A DNA stretch of 37,040 nucleotides from Peptococcaceae bacterium (GTDB lineage Bacteria > Bacillota > Dehalobacteriia > UBA4068 > UBA4997), in assembly GCA_022797295.1 (NCBI GenBank), contig JAAWKH010000018.1, positions 1 to 37,040 on the forward strand, given 5' to 3'. The notes below the pieces were generated by a model. It ran no database searches. It saw nothing but the letters and a program-made list of their open reading frames with translations, and had not been told where the DNA came from. Below, piece by piece: positions 8,426 to 15,531 of the stretch; within the stretch, counting starts at the first letter, position 1, and every line of letters starts with the position of its first letter. Position numbers and translations under genes: made by a program.

Positions 8426-9030
8426 TAATATGTGACCGTTATCAGGTAAACTTTATGGCTTAGGTCTGGCAAGTTTTCCTAATGGCCGCACCACCGCGTC
8501 GCCGCAGTGGCGGTTCCCGCTTACGGGCCAATCTGAAGCGTTGCCGCATTCAGCGCCAAATCACCACTTAGACCATACTATAATCCCTGCTAACATCAGT
8601 CTAGGAGCTTTCCTCAACGCCACCACCACATTTTTAGCCTCTTTTGCACCAGTGGTTTCATCAGGGTTACTGCAGGCCTGGTCAAACCTGGCAGTCCTTG
8701 TTTTGTCAAGCCCGCTTGCCAGCAGGCAATCCACCACTCACACTCAAGGCAGGCTACGCTGCACCCAGCATTTAACCGAATGCAGGTTTAATCCCAAGCC
8801 ATAGTTATCATGCCTGACCAAAGACATCTCCCCACGCACTTGGGTCTCCACGGAAATTGGGTCGGCTTCCACATGCCGTTGCGGAGCGCCCAAAAACCTT
8901 AACTCCCACTACCAGCCCCCGACTGGGCGTCAGAAGCCAGCAGCAGAAACTTCATCGATGTGCCCTTAACGGATTTTTAGCCCCGTCTTCAAAATGCAGC
9001 GTGACGACTAGAATACTGCGTCACATATTA
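8426..9030 (-). ncRNA. ole: OLE RNA (ornate large extremophilic RNA)
   Basis: About 605 nt without a credible reading frame separate yraN from oapA. The RNA begins at about 9030, exactly where the promoter at 9037-9065 predicts a start. Its first 11 bases (9020-9030) pair perfectly with 8426-8436, closing the whole molecule. Internal hairpins visible by eye include 8710-8727 (7 bp, GGCA loop), 8669-8676 with 8687-8695, 8697-8700 with 8707-8710, 8768-8783 and 8516-8527. Length, structure and gene neighbours (oapA then dxs, same strand) match OLE RNA, which associates with membranes through OapA and is linked to stress responses in Bacillota. I did not align it to the family model; RNase P RNA and tmRNA signatures are absent. 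Confidence 0.85.
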
Positions 9031-9036
9031 TTGTTT

Positions 9037-9065
9037 AGTATACCACAGAAAAATCAAAAAATCAA
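9037..9065 (-). promoter_or_regulatory. Promoter of OLE RNA
   Basis: On the minus strand TTGATT (9060-9065) is followed after exactly 17 bases by TATACT (9037-9042), preceded by TG-G to give an extended -10. The start predicted seven bases downstream (about 9030) coincides with the first base of the RNA's closing stem. Confidence 0.8.
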
Positions 9066-9106
9066 CTATCTTTTATCGACATTCTGTCGAGGCCCTGTCG
9101 AATTTT

Positions 9107-9460
9107 TTACCAGCGCAAGTAATCCTCAATCAGCTCAATCCGTCCGTTTGCGTTCATTGCCAACAGCAAAAAGCTGCAAGCCGCCTCCCGGCCCAACTTC
9201 TGATAAAGCCAAGCCTGAGCCGCCTGATATAAACGCCGCCTTTTACCCGCCGTCACTGCCTCAACCGGGCTGAACCAGGCGTCCTCGCCGCGATATTTTA
9301 CCTCCACAAAGTAAATAATCCCATCCTTGCGGCAAACAATATCCAGCTCACCGCCGCCGCCCCGAAAATTGCGCTGCAAAATCTGATAGCCCAGCTGTTG
9401 CAAAAAGCGCACCGCCCGCTCCTCGCCCTGCCTGCCTAATTTGACGCTTAGCTTGCCCAT
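9107..9460 (-). CDS. yraN: YraN family (UPF0102) nuclease-fold protein
   Basis: A 117-residue protein whose sequence LGRQGEERAVRFLQ...GGGGELDIVCRKDGIIYFVEVKYR carries the conserved Glu, GELD and VEVK elements of the YraN family. This is a predicted Holliday-junction-resolvase-like PD-(D/E)xK fold of uncertain biological role. It follows rnhB with the stop codon only a few bases before its start, the usual clostridial order. ATG at 9458-9460 gives the family N-terminus MGKLSVKLG. A GTG directly before it (9461-9463) is an equally possible start and is slightly better spaced from the AAGGA inside the rnhB end. Confidence 0.9.
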   Translation of the reverse strand: MGKLSVKLGRQGEERAVRFLQQLGYQILQRNFRGGGGELDIVCRKDGIIYFVEVKYRGEDAWFSPVEAVTAGKRRRLYQAAQAWLYQKLGREAACSFLLLAMNANGRIELIEDYLRW

Positions 9461-9468
9461 CACACCAC

Positions 9469-10203
9469 TCAGTTTCCTTTAATCGGCTTCAACACAAAGC
9501 TGCGCCGGTGGATTGGCGAGGGGCCCAAATCAAAAACCGCCTGCTTATGCTCCCGCGTGGGATAACCGGCGTGCTGGCCCAAATTGTAGCCGGGATAGCG
9601 CTCGTCGAAAAGCTGCATTAATCGGTCTCGATAACATTTAGCCAAAATGCTAGCCGCAGCAATGCTTAGGCTTTTGGCGTCGCCCTTAATCAGCGGCGTC
9701 TGCGGCAGAGCGCAATAAGCCCGCAAATCCTCCCGCAGCGGACATTCCGGCAGCTTATCCTCCAGGCGCAACGCGTCCAGCAGCAGATGTTGCGGACGCA
9801 GCGGCAGATTGTGCAAAGCCCGCAGCATAGCCACTTTAGTGGCCTGCAAAATATTCCAACGGTCAATATCCCGCACGCCAACCACGCCAATCGCCCAGGC
9901 CCGCGCCGCCTGCTTAATCAACGGCTCCAATGCGTAACGCTTTTTGGCGGAAAGCTTTTTAGAATCATTAATCCCGGCCAGCAACACGCCCGGCCGCCAG
10001 ATAACCGCCGCCGTCACCACCGGCCCGGCAATCGGGCCGCGGCCCACCTCATCCAGGCCGGCCGCCAACTCCACGCCGTCTTGCCAAAGCTGCTGTTCAT
10101 ATTCCAACAGCCCGGTTAAGCGCTCCGCCTCAGCCGTGCCGGCAACAGCCAAGGCTTTTTCCTCAATCAGGCCATCGCCCTGACCAAACATCACAAAATC
10201 CAT
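9469..10203 (-). CDS. rnhB: Ribonuclease HII
   Basis: The enzyme cuts RNA in RNA-DNA hybrids and at single ribonucleotides in DNA. The motif GLDEVGRGPIAGPVV supplies the first acidic pair, LLLDAL the third carboxylate, and GDAKSLSIAAASILAKCYRD the fourth, so all four catalytic carboxylates are present. I start it at ATG 10201-10203, preceded by GGGTGA at a normal distance (244 residues). An in-frame TTG at 10213-10215 would add four residues. The N-terminal ~45 residues before the catalytic core are typical of Bacillota RNase HII. It sits between rbgA and yraN in a tight operon. Confidence 0.94.
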   Translation of the reverse strand: MDFVMFGQGDGLIEEKALAVAGTAEAERLTGLLEYEQQLWQDGVELAAGLDEVGRGPIAGPVVTAAVIWRPGVLLAGINDSKKLSAKKRYALEPLIKQAARAWAIGVVGVRDIDRWNILQATKVAMLRALHNLPLRPQHLLLDALRLEDKLPECPLREDLRAYCALPQTPLIKGDAKSLSIAAASILAKCYRDRLMQLFDERYPGYNLGQHAGYPTREHKQAVFDLGPSPIHRRSFVLKPIKGN

Positions 10204-10220
10204 CAAATCACCCAATTAAT

Positions 10221-11087
10221 TCATCCAGATATTTCGTCCAGAGTAAAGCGGCCGATTTTGCCGTTGCGGAACTCCGCCAGCAACAGGCGAGCCGCCTCCT
10301 CCAAACGCACCACGCCGCCGGCGGCCAACAAACCCCGGCCCCTGCCAATATCCTCCAACACCTGCTCCGGCAAGCGGCCGGCCAATGCTTCCGGCTGTAG
10401 CTTGTAGCGTTCCGCCAGCTCAGCCCGGCCATGCTCCAACAGCCAATCCACCAACTGCAAGGAAACCTGATATTGGTCGTAAACCGTTTCACTGATGGCT
10501 CCGGTCACCGCCAGGCGCAAGGCCACCTCAGGCTGCTCAAATTTTGGCCACAACACGCCAGGCGTATCCAGCAGCTCAATCTGTTCGCCAAAGCGCACCC
10601 ACTGCTTGCCACGCGTTACACCCGGTTTGTTGCCAGTTTTGCTGGCCGCCTTGGGCATCAGAGCATTAATCAGAGTGCTTTTGCCCGTGTTGGGCGAACC
10701 TGCCACCATCACGCGCACCGGCCTCCGCCGCCGGCCTTTGGCCTCCAGCTCCGCAAACAAGGGCTGCGACGCCTGCATAATCTGGCGTTCCAGCTCCTTA
10801 ATACCTTGGGTTTGCTGAGCATTGATAGCCACCGCCCCCGCACAATCTTTGCGGCTACCAAAAGCAGCCAGCCATTGTTTGGTGGCGGCCGCATTGGCCA
10901 AATCCCGCTTGTTCAACACCATCAGCATTGGTTTTTGGCGCAGAATTTTGTCAAAATCCGGATTGTAGCTGGAGCTGGGAATCCGTGCGTCCAACACAAT
11001 CAGGGACATATCCACAATCTGAATATCCTCCTGCATCAACCGCTTGGCTTTGGCCATATGGCCAGGATACCACTGAATTACTGTCAT
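10221..11087 (-). CDS. rbgA: Ribosome biogenesis GTPase RbgA (YlqF)
   Basis: A circularly permuted GTPase of 288 residues needed for late assembly of the 50S subunit. The motifs come in permuted order: G4 NKRD at 59-62, then G1 GSPNTGKS at 130-137, G2 Thr in GVTRG (~158), and G3 DTPG at 174-177. The N-terminus QWYPGHMAKAKR is the family signature. The C-terminal ~100 residues are the helical RNA-binding region. AGGAGC overlaps the stop codon region of the upstream stalk-domain gene, so translation of the two is likely coupled. Confidence 0.96.
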   Translation of the reverse strand: MTVIQWYPGHMAKAKRLMQEDIQIVDMSLIVLDARIPSSSYNPDFDKILRQKPMLMVLNKRDLANAAATKQWLAAFGSRKDCAGAVAINAQQTQGIKELERQIMQASQPLFAELEAKGRRRRPVRVMVAGSPNTGKSTLINALMPKAASKTGNKPGVTRGKQWVRFGEQIELLDTPGVLWPKFEQPEVALRLAVTGAISETVYDQYQVSLQLVDWLLEHGRAELAERYKLQPEALAGRLPEQVLEDIGRGRGLLAAGGVVRLEEAARLLLAEFRNGKIGRFTLDEISG

Positions 11088-11096
11088 AATTAGCTC

Positions 11097-12425
11097 CTAT
11101 TCCCATTTTACAATATGCCATTGTTCTTCATCATAGTTAAAATAGACAAAATGGTGGCGCAAAACATAAAAATCGCCGCAGCGGCCCTCGGAAAGTTGCT
11201 TCCAGTTTTTGGAAGCCAAATCCACGTAGAACAAAGGCCCGCTCAGCAAATCACTGCGCCCATTGAGGTTCACCCTGGTCTGCGTGCTGTAAAAAACTTT
11301 GCTGCCAATCATCTTTACCTGCTGAAAAGTGTAACCGTCCTGCAAAGTCAGCAAAAGCTGCTTGCCAGAGCCGTCCTCATGGCAGCGATAAAGCGACTTT
11401 TTATCATCATTGACAAAATATTCCCAACCATTATCATAGGAAGAAACCCGCTGAGCCAGCTTAACGGCGTTTTGCCCATCCAAATCCGCGCAAAATGTTT
11501 TAATATCATAATAATTGTAATATAGCTTGTCCCCGGCAAACCAGTAAAGAGGCATTGGGCCGCTTGCCACCTGCTGTGCCTCGCCGCCCGTCAGAGAACT
11601 CCGCTGCAAAACCAACTCGCCGCCGTATCTATCCGCGGAATTACACCAGTACAACCAGCCGTCGTAAACACTGAAACGCCAAACCTTGTCCTGCACCTGC
11701 TCGCAGGCCTTGCTCTGCAAATCGAAACGCATTAGCTTACCATTAGCGCTGAAGTACAGGTTGCCGTCCCAAACCTGCAAACCGTCGCAGTGTTTAGTTT
11801 CATACAAAACCGTTTCTGCTAGCGTTTCCTTGGCAAACGCCTTAATCCGGTAAAGCTGCGCTTGTTTATCGAAAACTGCCAGGTAAATATTGTCCGCGTC
11901 CTCCGCGCAGTTGGCCTCCGGGCCGTTGGGCAGGCCGCCAGACCAAACCGGCAGTTTTGCTCCCGCCGCCGGCTCAATATCAATAATATGGTCGGCGTAG
12001 CTAACTTCAGCCCCTAACTGTTCGCCAACAAAACGCAACGGCACAAAAACTGCGCCGTCCCGCAGCTGCGGGCTTTGCGACAGCTGCACAGTCTGCCCAT
12101 TCACCTGCGCCTGCGCGCTGCCTGGCCGCAACAGCAGGTTTTTCCCGCCCAGGCTGATTTCCACCTGCCCGTTTTGCCACTGCACCTGCGCGCCCAAGGC
12201 CGTGCTAACCGCCCGTAGCGGCACCAGAACACTGCCGCCGCTCTCATAAGTCGAAACATTCAGCGGCAGATATTGTCCGTTTACATAAATCGCCTTGTCG
12301 TTCAGCAAAATTTCCTCATCATTGCTGGGCAGCACTTGAACCGGTGCCGCCAAAGCCGACGAAGCGCCAGCCACCAGCAAAGCAAAGGCCAGCAAAACAC
12401 AACCAACACTCTTTTTCCATTTCAT
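11097..12425 (-). CDS. Secreted copper-amine-oxidase-N (stalk) domain protein with beta-propeller-like C-terminus
   Basis: A 442-residue exported protein. The signal peptide is residues 1-27 (AFALLVAGASSALA-A). Two repeats of the stalk (copper amine oxidase N-like) fold follow at about 40-100 and 101-152, each with VPLR-[AF]-V and a LGA-x-V element. From about 165 to the end there are repeated Tyr/Trp-rich strands of the type LYYWCN / LYYNYYD / KSLYRCHEDG, which resemble DUF5050 / beta-propeller proteins. Such proteins are usually bound to the cell surface; the function is unknown. The first half of its signal peptide (KSVGCV) matches that of the adjacent upstream gene. It is 9 bases from rbgA and 18 bases after the gene at 12444-13376. 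Confidence 0.8.
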   Translation of the reverse strand: MKWKKSVGCVLLAFALLVAGASSALAAPVQVLPSNDEEILLNDKAIYVNGQYLPLNVSTYESGGSVLVPLRAVSTALGAQVQWQNGQVEISLGGKNLLLRPGSAQAQVNGQTVQLSQSPQLRDGAVFVPLRFVGEQLGAEVSYADHIIDIEPAAGAKLPVWSGGLPNGPEANCAEDADNIYLAVFDKQAQLYRIKAFAKETLAETVLYETKHCDGLQVWDGNLYFSANGKLMRFDLQSKACEQVQDKVWRFSVYDGWLYWCNSADRYGGELVLQRSSLTGGEAQQVASGPMPLYWFAGDKLYYNYYDIKTFCADLDGQNAVKLAQRVSSYDNGWEYFVNDDKKSLYRCHEDGSGKQLLLTLQDGYTFQQVKMIGSKVFYSTQTRVNLNGRSDLLSGPLFYVDLASKNWKQLSEGRCGDFYVLRHHFVYFNYDEEQWHIVKWE

Positions 12426-12443
12426 ACACTTTCACTCCCTTTT

Positions 12444-13376
12444 TTAATTTGCCTTTTCAATAGATGCAAATGTAAACTGACACTTGGCGCAGTCATAGGT
12501 CACATCAACATGCTCAATAAAATCAAGACTGCCACGCCGTTCCGCTTCAGCGTCAGCATAAGACAATGACGCGCTAAACGCCACCGTGGTGTTATCCAAC
12601 CAGCGCAAATCACCAAAACCGGAATAAATTTCATTATCGCACCGCACTTGTGGAAAACGATTAGTCACCCCATCAGCCGCCAGCTCCAACGCATAAAGGA
12701 CACGGGCGTTGTGCATAAGCTCATAATCAATATTCACATTTTTAACGGTATCGCGGATAATCAAAAAATTGCCCTTATTGGAACAGAAGCTAATCGCCAA
12801 CAGCTTGTTATCCGGCGAGGGCAGCAAATCAGTAATATAAGCCAACGGCCAATCAAAGCTTTCCACCGACTCCAGCTTGTCGTCTTTAATTCGCCATAGC
12901 TGATTGTAACTGCCGTAATCGGAGTAATTATTAAAAAGCGTGAAATAAATGCCGTTATCGCCCATTTTGCAAAGCAACGGGCTGTCAAACTTCTGCTCCA
13001 GAATATCCAGCGCAAAAGCGGACGATTCCGCCAGCTTTGGCTCCTCACTGCTTAAAAAAGGCTGCAAGACCTCCACCGCGCGGGCCCGCAATTCTGGGTC
13101 GTTGTAAAGCTCCACCATTCGGTTTACGGCAATATATTGATTGTAAACATTATCCGATTTTAATACTGTAAACAATGCGTCCGCCTGCTGCACGGCGCTT
13201 AACTCCTCTGGTTTAGCATCTATATCAATGCTGGCAACCTCCAACGGCGATAAGTAACGCAGATAAAATCCCCTCGGCCTTTCACCGGTGTTATTAGCCG
13301 CCCAAACCAGGGAAGCACAACCAAGCAGCAAAACACACGCCAAAGCAACACAACCAACACTTTTCCTCATTTTCAT
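12444..13376 (-). CDS. Exported paralogue of the anti-sigma factor sensor domain
   Basis: A 310-residue exported protein whose residues from about 35 onward closely match the extracytoplasmic part of the protein at 13821-14870. Shared stretches include NRMVELYNDPELRARAV, ALDILEQ, SDYGSYNQLWRIKD and ITDLLPSPD. It lacks the cytoplasmic domain of that protein and has a signal sequence instead (residues 1-27). LLLGC-AS at 17-22 could be a lipobox with Cys20; otherwise cleavage would follow WA-A. The first half (HEAT/armadillo-like helices) is followed by a beta-rich part. The function is not known; decoy or ligand-sharing partner of the anti-sigma factor is an inference. It has its own promoter and heads the operon toward rbgA. 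Confidence 0.75.
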   Translation of the reverse strand: MKMRKSVGCVALACVLLLGCASLVWAANNTGERPRGFYLRYLSPLEVASIDIDAKPEELSAVQQADALFTVLKSDNVYNQYIAVNRMVELYNDPELRARAVEVLQPFLSSEEPKLAESSAFALDILEQKFDSPLLCKMGDNGIYFTLFNNYSDYGSYNQLWRIKDDKLESVESFDWPLAYITDLLPSPDNKLLAISFCSNKGNFLIIRDTVKNVNIDYELMHNARVLYALELAADGVTNRFPQVRCDNEIYSGFGDLRWLDNTTVAFSASLSYADAEAERRGSLDFIEHVDVTYDCAKCQFTFASIEKAN

Positions 13377-13409
13377 ACACTTTCACTCCTTTTTAATTAA
13401 TTTATTATA

Positions 13410-13439
13410 ATTATATCACATTCAACTGTCCTTTCACAA
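13410..13439 (-). promoter_or_regulatory. Promoter of the 12444-13376 gene and downstream operon
   Basis: On the minus strand TTGTGA (13434-13439) is followed after 18 bases by TATAAT (13410-13415), preceded by TG-A (extended -10). It lies just past the XRE stop codon and about 34 bases before the start codon. Confidence 0.7.
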
Positions 13440-13440
13440 G

Positions 13441-13683
13441 CTAAACTTCACCATCGGAACAATCCATATTTCCCTGCGCTTTCAAATAATCATCACGCCC
13501 CAGCAAAAAATCGGTGGACACATTAAAAAAATCTGCTAACTGAATAAGCGCCGCAAAAGATGGCGTGCGTTCTGCCTGTTCATACTTCTGATAAGCGTTA
13601 AGGGTCACTCCCAGTAGGTCAGCCATATATTGCTGCGTGCATTTGTGTTGAACCCGAAGCTCTCGTAATCTTTTATTAAACAT
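13441..13683 (-). CDS. XRE/Cro-C1 family transcriptional regulator
   Basis: An 80-residue protein made almost only of an HTH_3 domain (residues 5-62: LRELRVQHKCTQQYMADLLGV as first helices and recognition region, then YEQAERTPSFAALIQLADFFNVSTDFLLGR), the phage-repressor-like fold. No effector or dimerisation domain follows, only a short acidic tail. GAGGTG precedes the ATG. Two ATAC-N5-GTA[CT] dyads in the upstream region are good candidates for its binding sites, so it probably represses its own transcription and the divergent promoter at 13700-13728. It lies alone between the sigma/anti-sigma terminator and the next promoter. Confidence 0.92.
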   Translation of the reverse strand: MFNKRLRELRVQHKCTQQYMADLLGVTLNAYQKYEQAERTPSFAALIQLADFFNVSTDFLLGRDDYLKAQGNMDCSDGEV

Positions 13684-13699
13684 TTTTCACCTCAAAGCC

Positions 13700-13728
13700 T
13701 TGACATTACATACAAATTGTACTATAAT
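13700..13728 (+). promoter_or_regulatory. Perfect consensus sigma-A promoter directed away from the XRE gene
   Basis: TTGACA (13700-13705), 17 bases, TATAAT (13723-13728): all twelve bases are consensus. It faces rightward, where no protein gene starts; only a short stretch ending in a terminator follows. The 17-base spacer contains the dyad 13710-13722. Confidence 0.8.
13710..13722. promoter_or_regulatory. Putative XRE operator 1
   Basis: The dyad ATAC-AAATT-GTAC fills the end of the spacer of the consensus promoter and abuts its -10. A repressor bound here would block RNA polymerase. A second copy lies at 13746-13758. Confidence 0.55.
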
Positions 13729-13745
13729 AAGCTCAAAACATCTAC

Positions 13746-13758
13746 ATACATTTCGTAT
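13746..13758. promoter_or_regulatory. Putative XRE operator 2
   Basis: ATAC-ATTTC-GTAT, the same half-sites and N5 spacing as operator 1, centred 36 bases from it and just downstream of the predicted start of the rightward transcript. Confidence 0.5.
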
Positions 13759-13760
13759 AC

Positions 13761-13802
13761 AAAAAACGCCCCCGCCGCAAAAAATCGGCAAAGGCGTTTT
13801 TT
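13761..13802. terminator. Bidirectional terminator after the anti-sigma gene
   Basis: AAAAAACGCC (13761-13770) pairs with 13793-13802, and GCCG (13774-13777) with 13786-13789 inside. A and T runs flank both sides, so it can end both the leftward sigma/anti-sigma mRNA and the rightward short RNA. Confidence 0.85.
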
Positions 13803-13820
13803 CTGTTTTTGCTCACACAA

Positions 13821-14870
13821 TCAAGGCTGGCCAAACTCGGAGCGGTCAATCGCTCTTATACTATACTCGTCCGTGCGATAATTGTAAACCACACGCACCA
13901 CATCCACAATATCCGTATGATTATAAGACAAAGCAGCGTCAAATTCCAATGTCTCATTGTCCAACCAGCGCAAATTCCCACCACCGCTATAGGTTTCGTG
14001 GTCAATACGAATATCAGCAAAACGTTCCTCGTCGCTCTGACACGCCCACAGCGCCCGGCTGCTGCCAATCAGCTCACTGCTGAAATGGCTGTCAATAAAA
14101 TTTATCACCACCACAAAATTGCTCTTGTTGGAGCATAGGCTCACCGCCAGCAGCTTGCCGTCCGGCGAGGGCAGCAAATCGGTAATATACATCATTGGGT
14201 CAAAAAATGTGATGTAGGATTCCAACCGCCCATCCTTAATCCGCCAAAGCTGATTGTAGCTGCCATAATCGGAATAATCATTAAACAGCGTGAAAAAAAT
14301 GCTACCGTCCGCCATTTTGCAAAGCAGCGGGCTTTCAAAACGCTGCTCCAAAATATCCAGCGCAAAGGCCGCCGCTTCTGCCAGCTTGGGCTCTGGGTTG
14401 CTTAAAAACGGCTGCAACTCCTGCACCGCCCGCGCCCTAAGCTCTGGGTCGTTGTAAAGCTCCACCATTCGGTTTATGGCAATATACTGCTTATACATAT
14501 CCCCGGAATTAAGCGACTCAAACAAAACCTCCGACTGCTGCACCACATTCAGCTCCTCGCCATACAATTCCACATCCTCCAGCTGGTCTGGCGTTAGATG
14601 CCGCAGATAAAACTCCCGCGTCGCCTCCTGCTCCTGCTGCAAGCTGTTCATTGCCCAAGCCAGTGTGGAGCAGGAAAACACCAAAGCCATCGCCAAAACC
14701 GCCGCCAGCCCCTTGTACCAGTTAAAAGGCGGCTGTTTGGCCGCTTTTTGTCGCCCTTGCTCCGGCAAAGCCTCCACAACCAACTCCTGATCAACCTCTG
14801 CCAAAAGCTGGGCCATCGCCAAACCCGGCTGCTCTCTCAAATATTCCTTATCCAAATGCTCATTGTTCAT
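13821..14870 (-). CDS. Membrane-anchored anti-sigma factor with extracytoplasmic sensor
   Basis: A 349-residue single-pass protein: a cytoplasmic segment of about 50 residues, a transmembrane helix at about 54-73, and a large outside domain. Its start overlaps the sigma gene stop by four bases (ATGA), the usual coupling of ECF sigma and anti-sigma genes. The outside part has HEAT-like helices (about 100-185: NRMVELYNDPELRARAV, EPKLAEAAAFALDILEQ) followed by a beta-rich region. It is closely similar to the secreted protein at 12444-13376. The cytoplasmic segment shows no obvious zinc-binding motif. The anti-sigma role comes from position and topology; the signal sensed is unknown. Confidence 0.75.
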   Translation of the reverse strand: MNNEHLDKEYLREQPGLAMAQLLAEVDQELVVEALPEQGRQKAAKQPPFNWYKGLAAVLAMALVFSCSTLAWAMNSLQQEQEATREFYLRHLTPDQLEDVELYGEELNVVQQSEVLFESLNSGDMYKQYIAINRMVELYNDPELRARAVQELQPFLSNPEPKLAEAAAFALDILEQRFESPLLCKMADGSIFFTLFNDYSDYGSYNQLWRIKDGRLESYITFFDPMMYITDLLPSPDGKLLAVSLCSNKSNFVVVINFIDSHFSSELIGSSRALWACQSDEERFADIRIDHETYSGGGNLRWLDNETLEFDAALSYNHTDIVDVVRVVYNYRTDEYSIRAIDRSEFGQP

Positions 14871-15439
14871 ATTTCAAAGCCCTCCTTTTGTAAGTAATCT
14901 CGCAAACCGGCCCGCATCCGGCACAACCTGGCCGCCGCAGCCCCTGCCGATAAGCCAGCCTGTTCTGCCGCTTCTTTCAGCGGTTCAAAATACCAGTAAC
15001 GCCGCAAAAACAACTGCCGATTTAGGCGACTTTGCCCACGCAAAAAAGCATTCACGGCTACTGCCAAATCTTTTCGCCCCAAAACCTCTTCCGGCTGCAA
15101 ACCGCCGGGCAAGGCCTCGGCCAGCTCGTCCAACGGCAACCGCAAATTTGGATCGCGCTTCTGCGCTGCGTTGTAGGCGTATCTTTTCAAAGCCAGATTG
15201 CGCACCAGCTTCAACAAAAACGCCGGCAGCTTGTCTGGCCATTGTGGTGGTATCAACCGCCACAGCGTAAAGTAAGCGTCGTTCACACACTCGCTCACAT
15301 CCTCCGGCAAGGCCAGCACATTGCCCGCCACCTGCCGGCAAAGCCGCTCATATTTCCGCTTCACCGCCTGCAAGGCAGCTTCCTGCCGCTGAAACAACTG
15401 CTCCACAATCTCCTCATCAGCCCAAGATTCATCTTCCAT
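14867..15439 (-). CDS. ECF-type RNA polymerase sigma factor
   Basis: A 190-residue sigma-70 family protein with region 2 at about 15-85 (DVSECVNDAYFTLWRLIPP...LPAFLLKLVRNLALKRY) and region 4 at about 125-180 (LFLRRYWYFEPLKEAAEQAGLSAGAAAARLCRMRAGLRDYL), joined by a short linker, as in ECF factors. The region 2 wording SECVNDAY...W..IPP is typical of a clostridial ECF group. I choose ATG 15437-15439, eight bases after a GGGGG ribosome binding site; the GTG just before it is possible. It is co-transcribed with the anti-sigma gene. Its regulon cannot be read from the window; no autoregulatory ECF promoter was evident. Confidence 0.88.
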   Translation of the reverse strand: MEDESWADEEIVEQLFQRQEAALQAVKRKYERLCRQVAGNVLALPEDVSECVNDAYFTLWRLIPPQWPDKLPAFLLKLVRNLALKRYAYNAAQKRDPNLRLPLDELAEALPGGLQPEEVLGRKDLAVAVNAFLRGQSRLNRQLFLRRYWYFEPLKEAAEQAGLSAGAAAARLCRMRAGLRDYLQKEGFEI

Positions 15440-15496
15440 CACTAATTCCCCCTCTCATTTTCCGCCCTCATCCATTAAGTACGCTTTCAAGCCCGG

Positions 15497-15525
15497 ATAT
15501 TACACAGCTCAACATATTTTTTCAA
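15497..15525 (-). promoter_or_regulatory. Promoter of the sigma / anti-sigma operon
   Basis: On the minus strand TTGAAA (15520-15525) and TAATAT (15497-15502) are separated by 17 bases. It is divergent from the promoter at 15532-15561, with only six bases between the two -35 elements. Confidence 0.5.
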
Positions 15526-15531
15526 AAAAAC

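Larger units (their letters stand above)
13735..13802 (+). ncRNA. Candidate small RNA between XRE and anti-sigma genes
   Basis: The consensus promoter at 13700-13728 predicts a start near 13735, and a strong hairpin with a T run ends at 13802, so the expected transcript is about 68 nt. It holds no start codon with a ribosome binding site. The 3' half is the terminator hairpin itself. It could act as a small RNA or merely be a short attenuated transcript; no target is obvious by eye. Confidence 0.45.

Noticed and set aside
8405..8436. Separate promoter for oapA
   Set aside because: A TATAAT is present in the AT-rich gap, but the only -35 candidate (GTCACA) is part of the RNA closing stem and is poor. 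Read-through or processing from the OLE promoter is simpler.
8426..9030. RNase P RNA or tmRNA as identity of the structured region
   Set aside because: A GAGGAAAGCUCC stretch recalls the RNase P signature GAGGAAAGUCC, but the rest of the conserved core and the matching 3' elements are absent. No tRNA-like end or tag-coding frame is present for tmRNA.
8541..9273. Plus-strand open frames at 8541-8804 and 8857-9273
   Set aside because: No ribosome binding site. Composition is Pro/Ser/Thr-rich and low in conserved patterns. Both overlap the structured RNA, and the second also runs into yraN on the opposite strand.
13700..14083. Plus-strand open frame starting near the consensus promoter
   Set aside because: It runs through the terminator at 13761-13802 and lies antisense to the anti-sigma gene, and it has no ribosome binding site.
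15443..15531. ECF-type autoregulatory promoter for the sigma operon
   Set aside because: A GAAAGCGTA stretch resembles an ECF -10, but no AAC-type -35 lies at the required distance. A sigma-A-type pair fits better.
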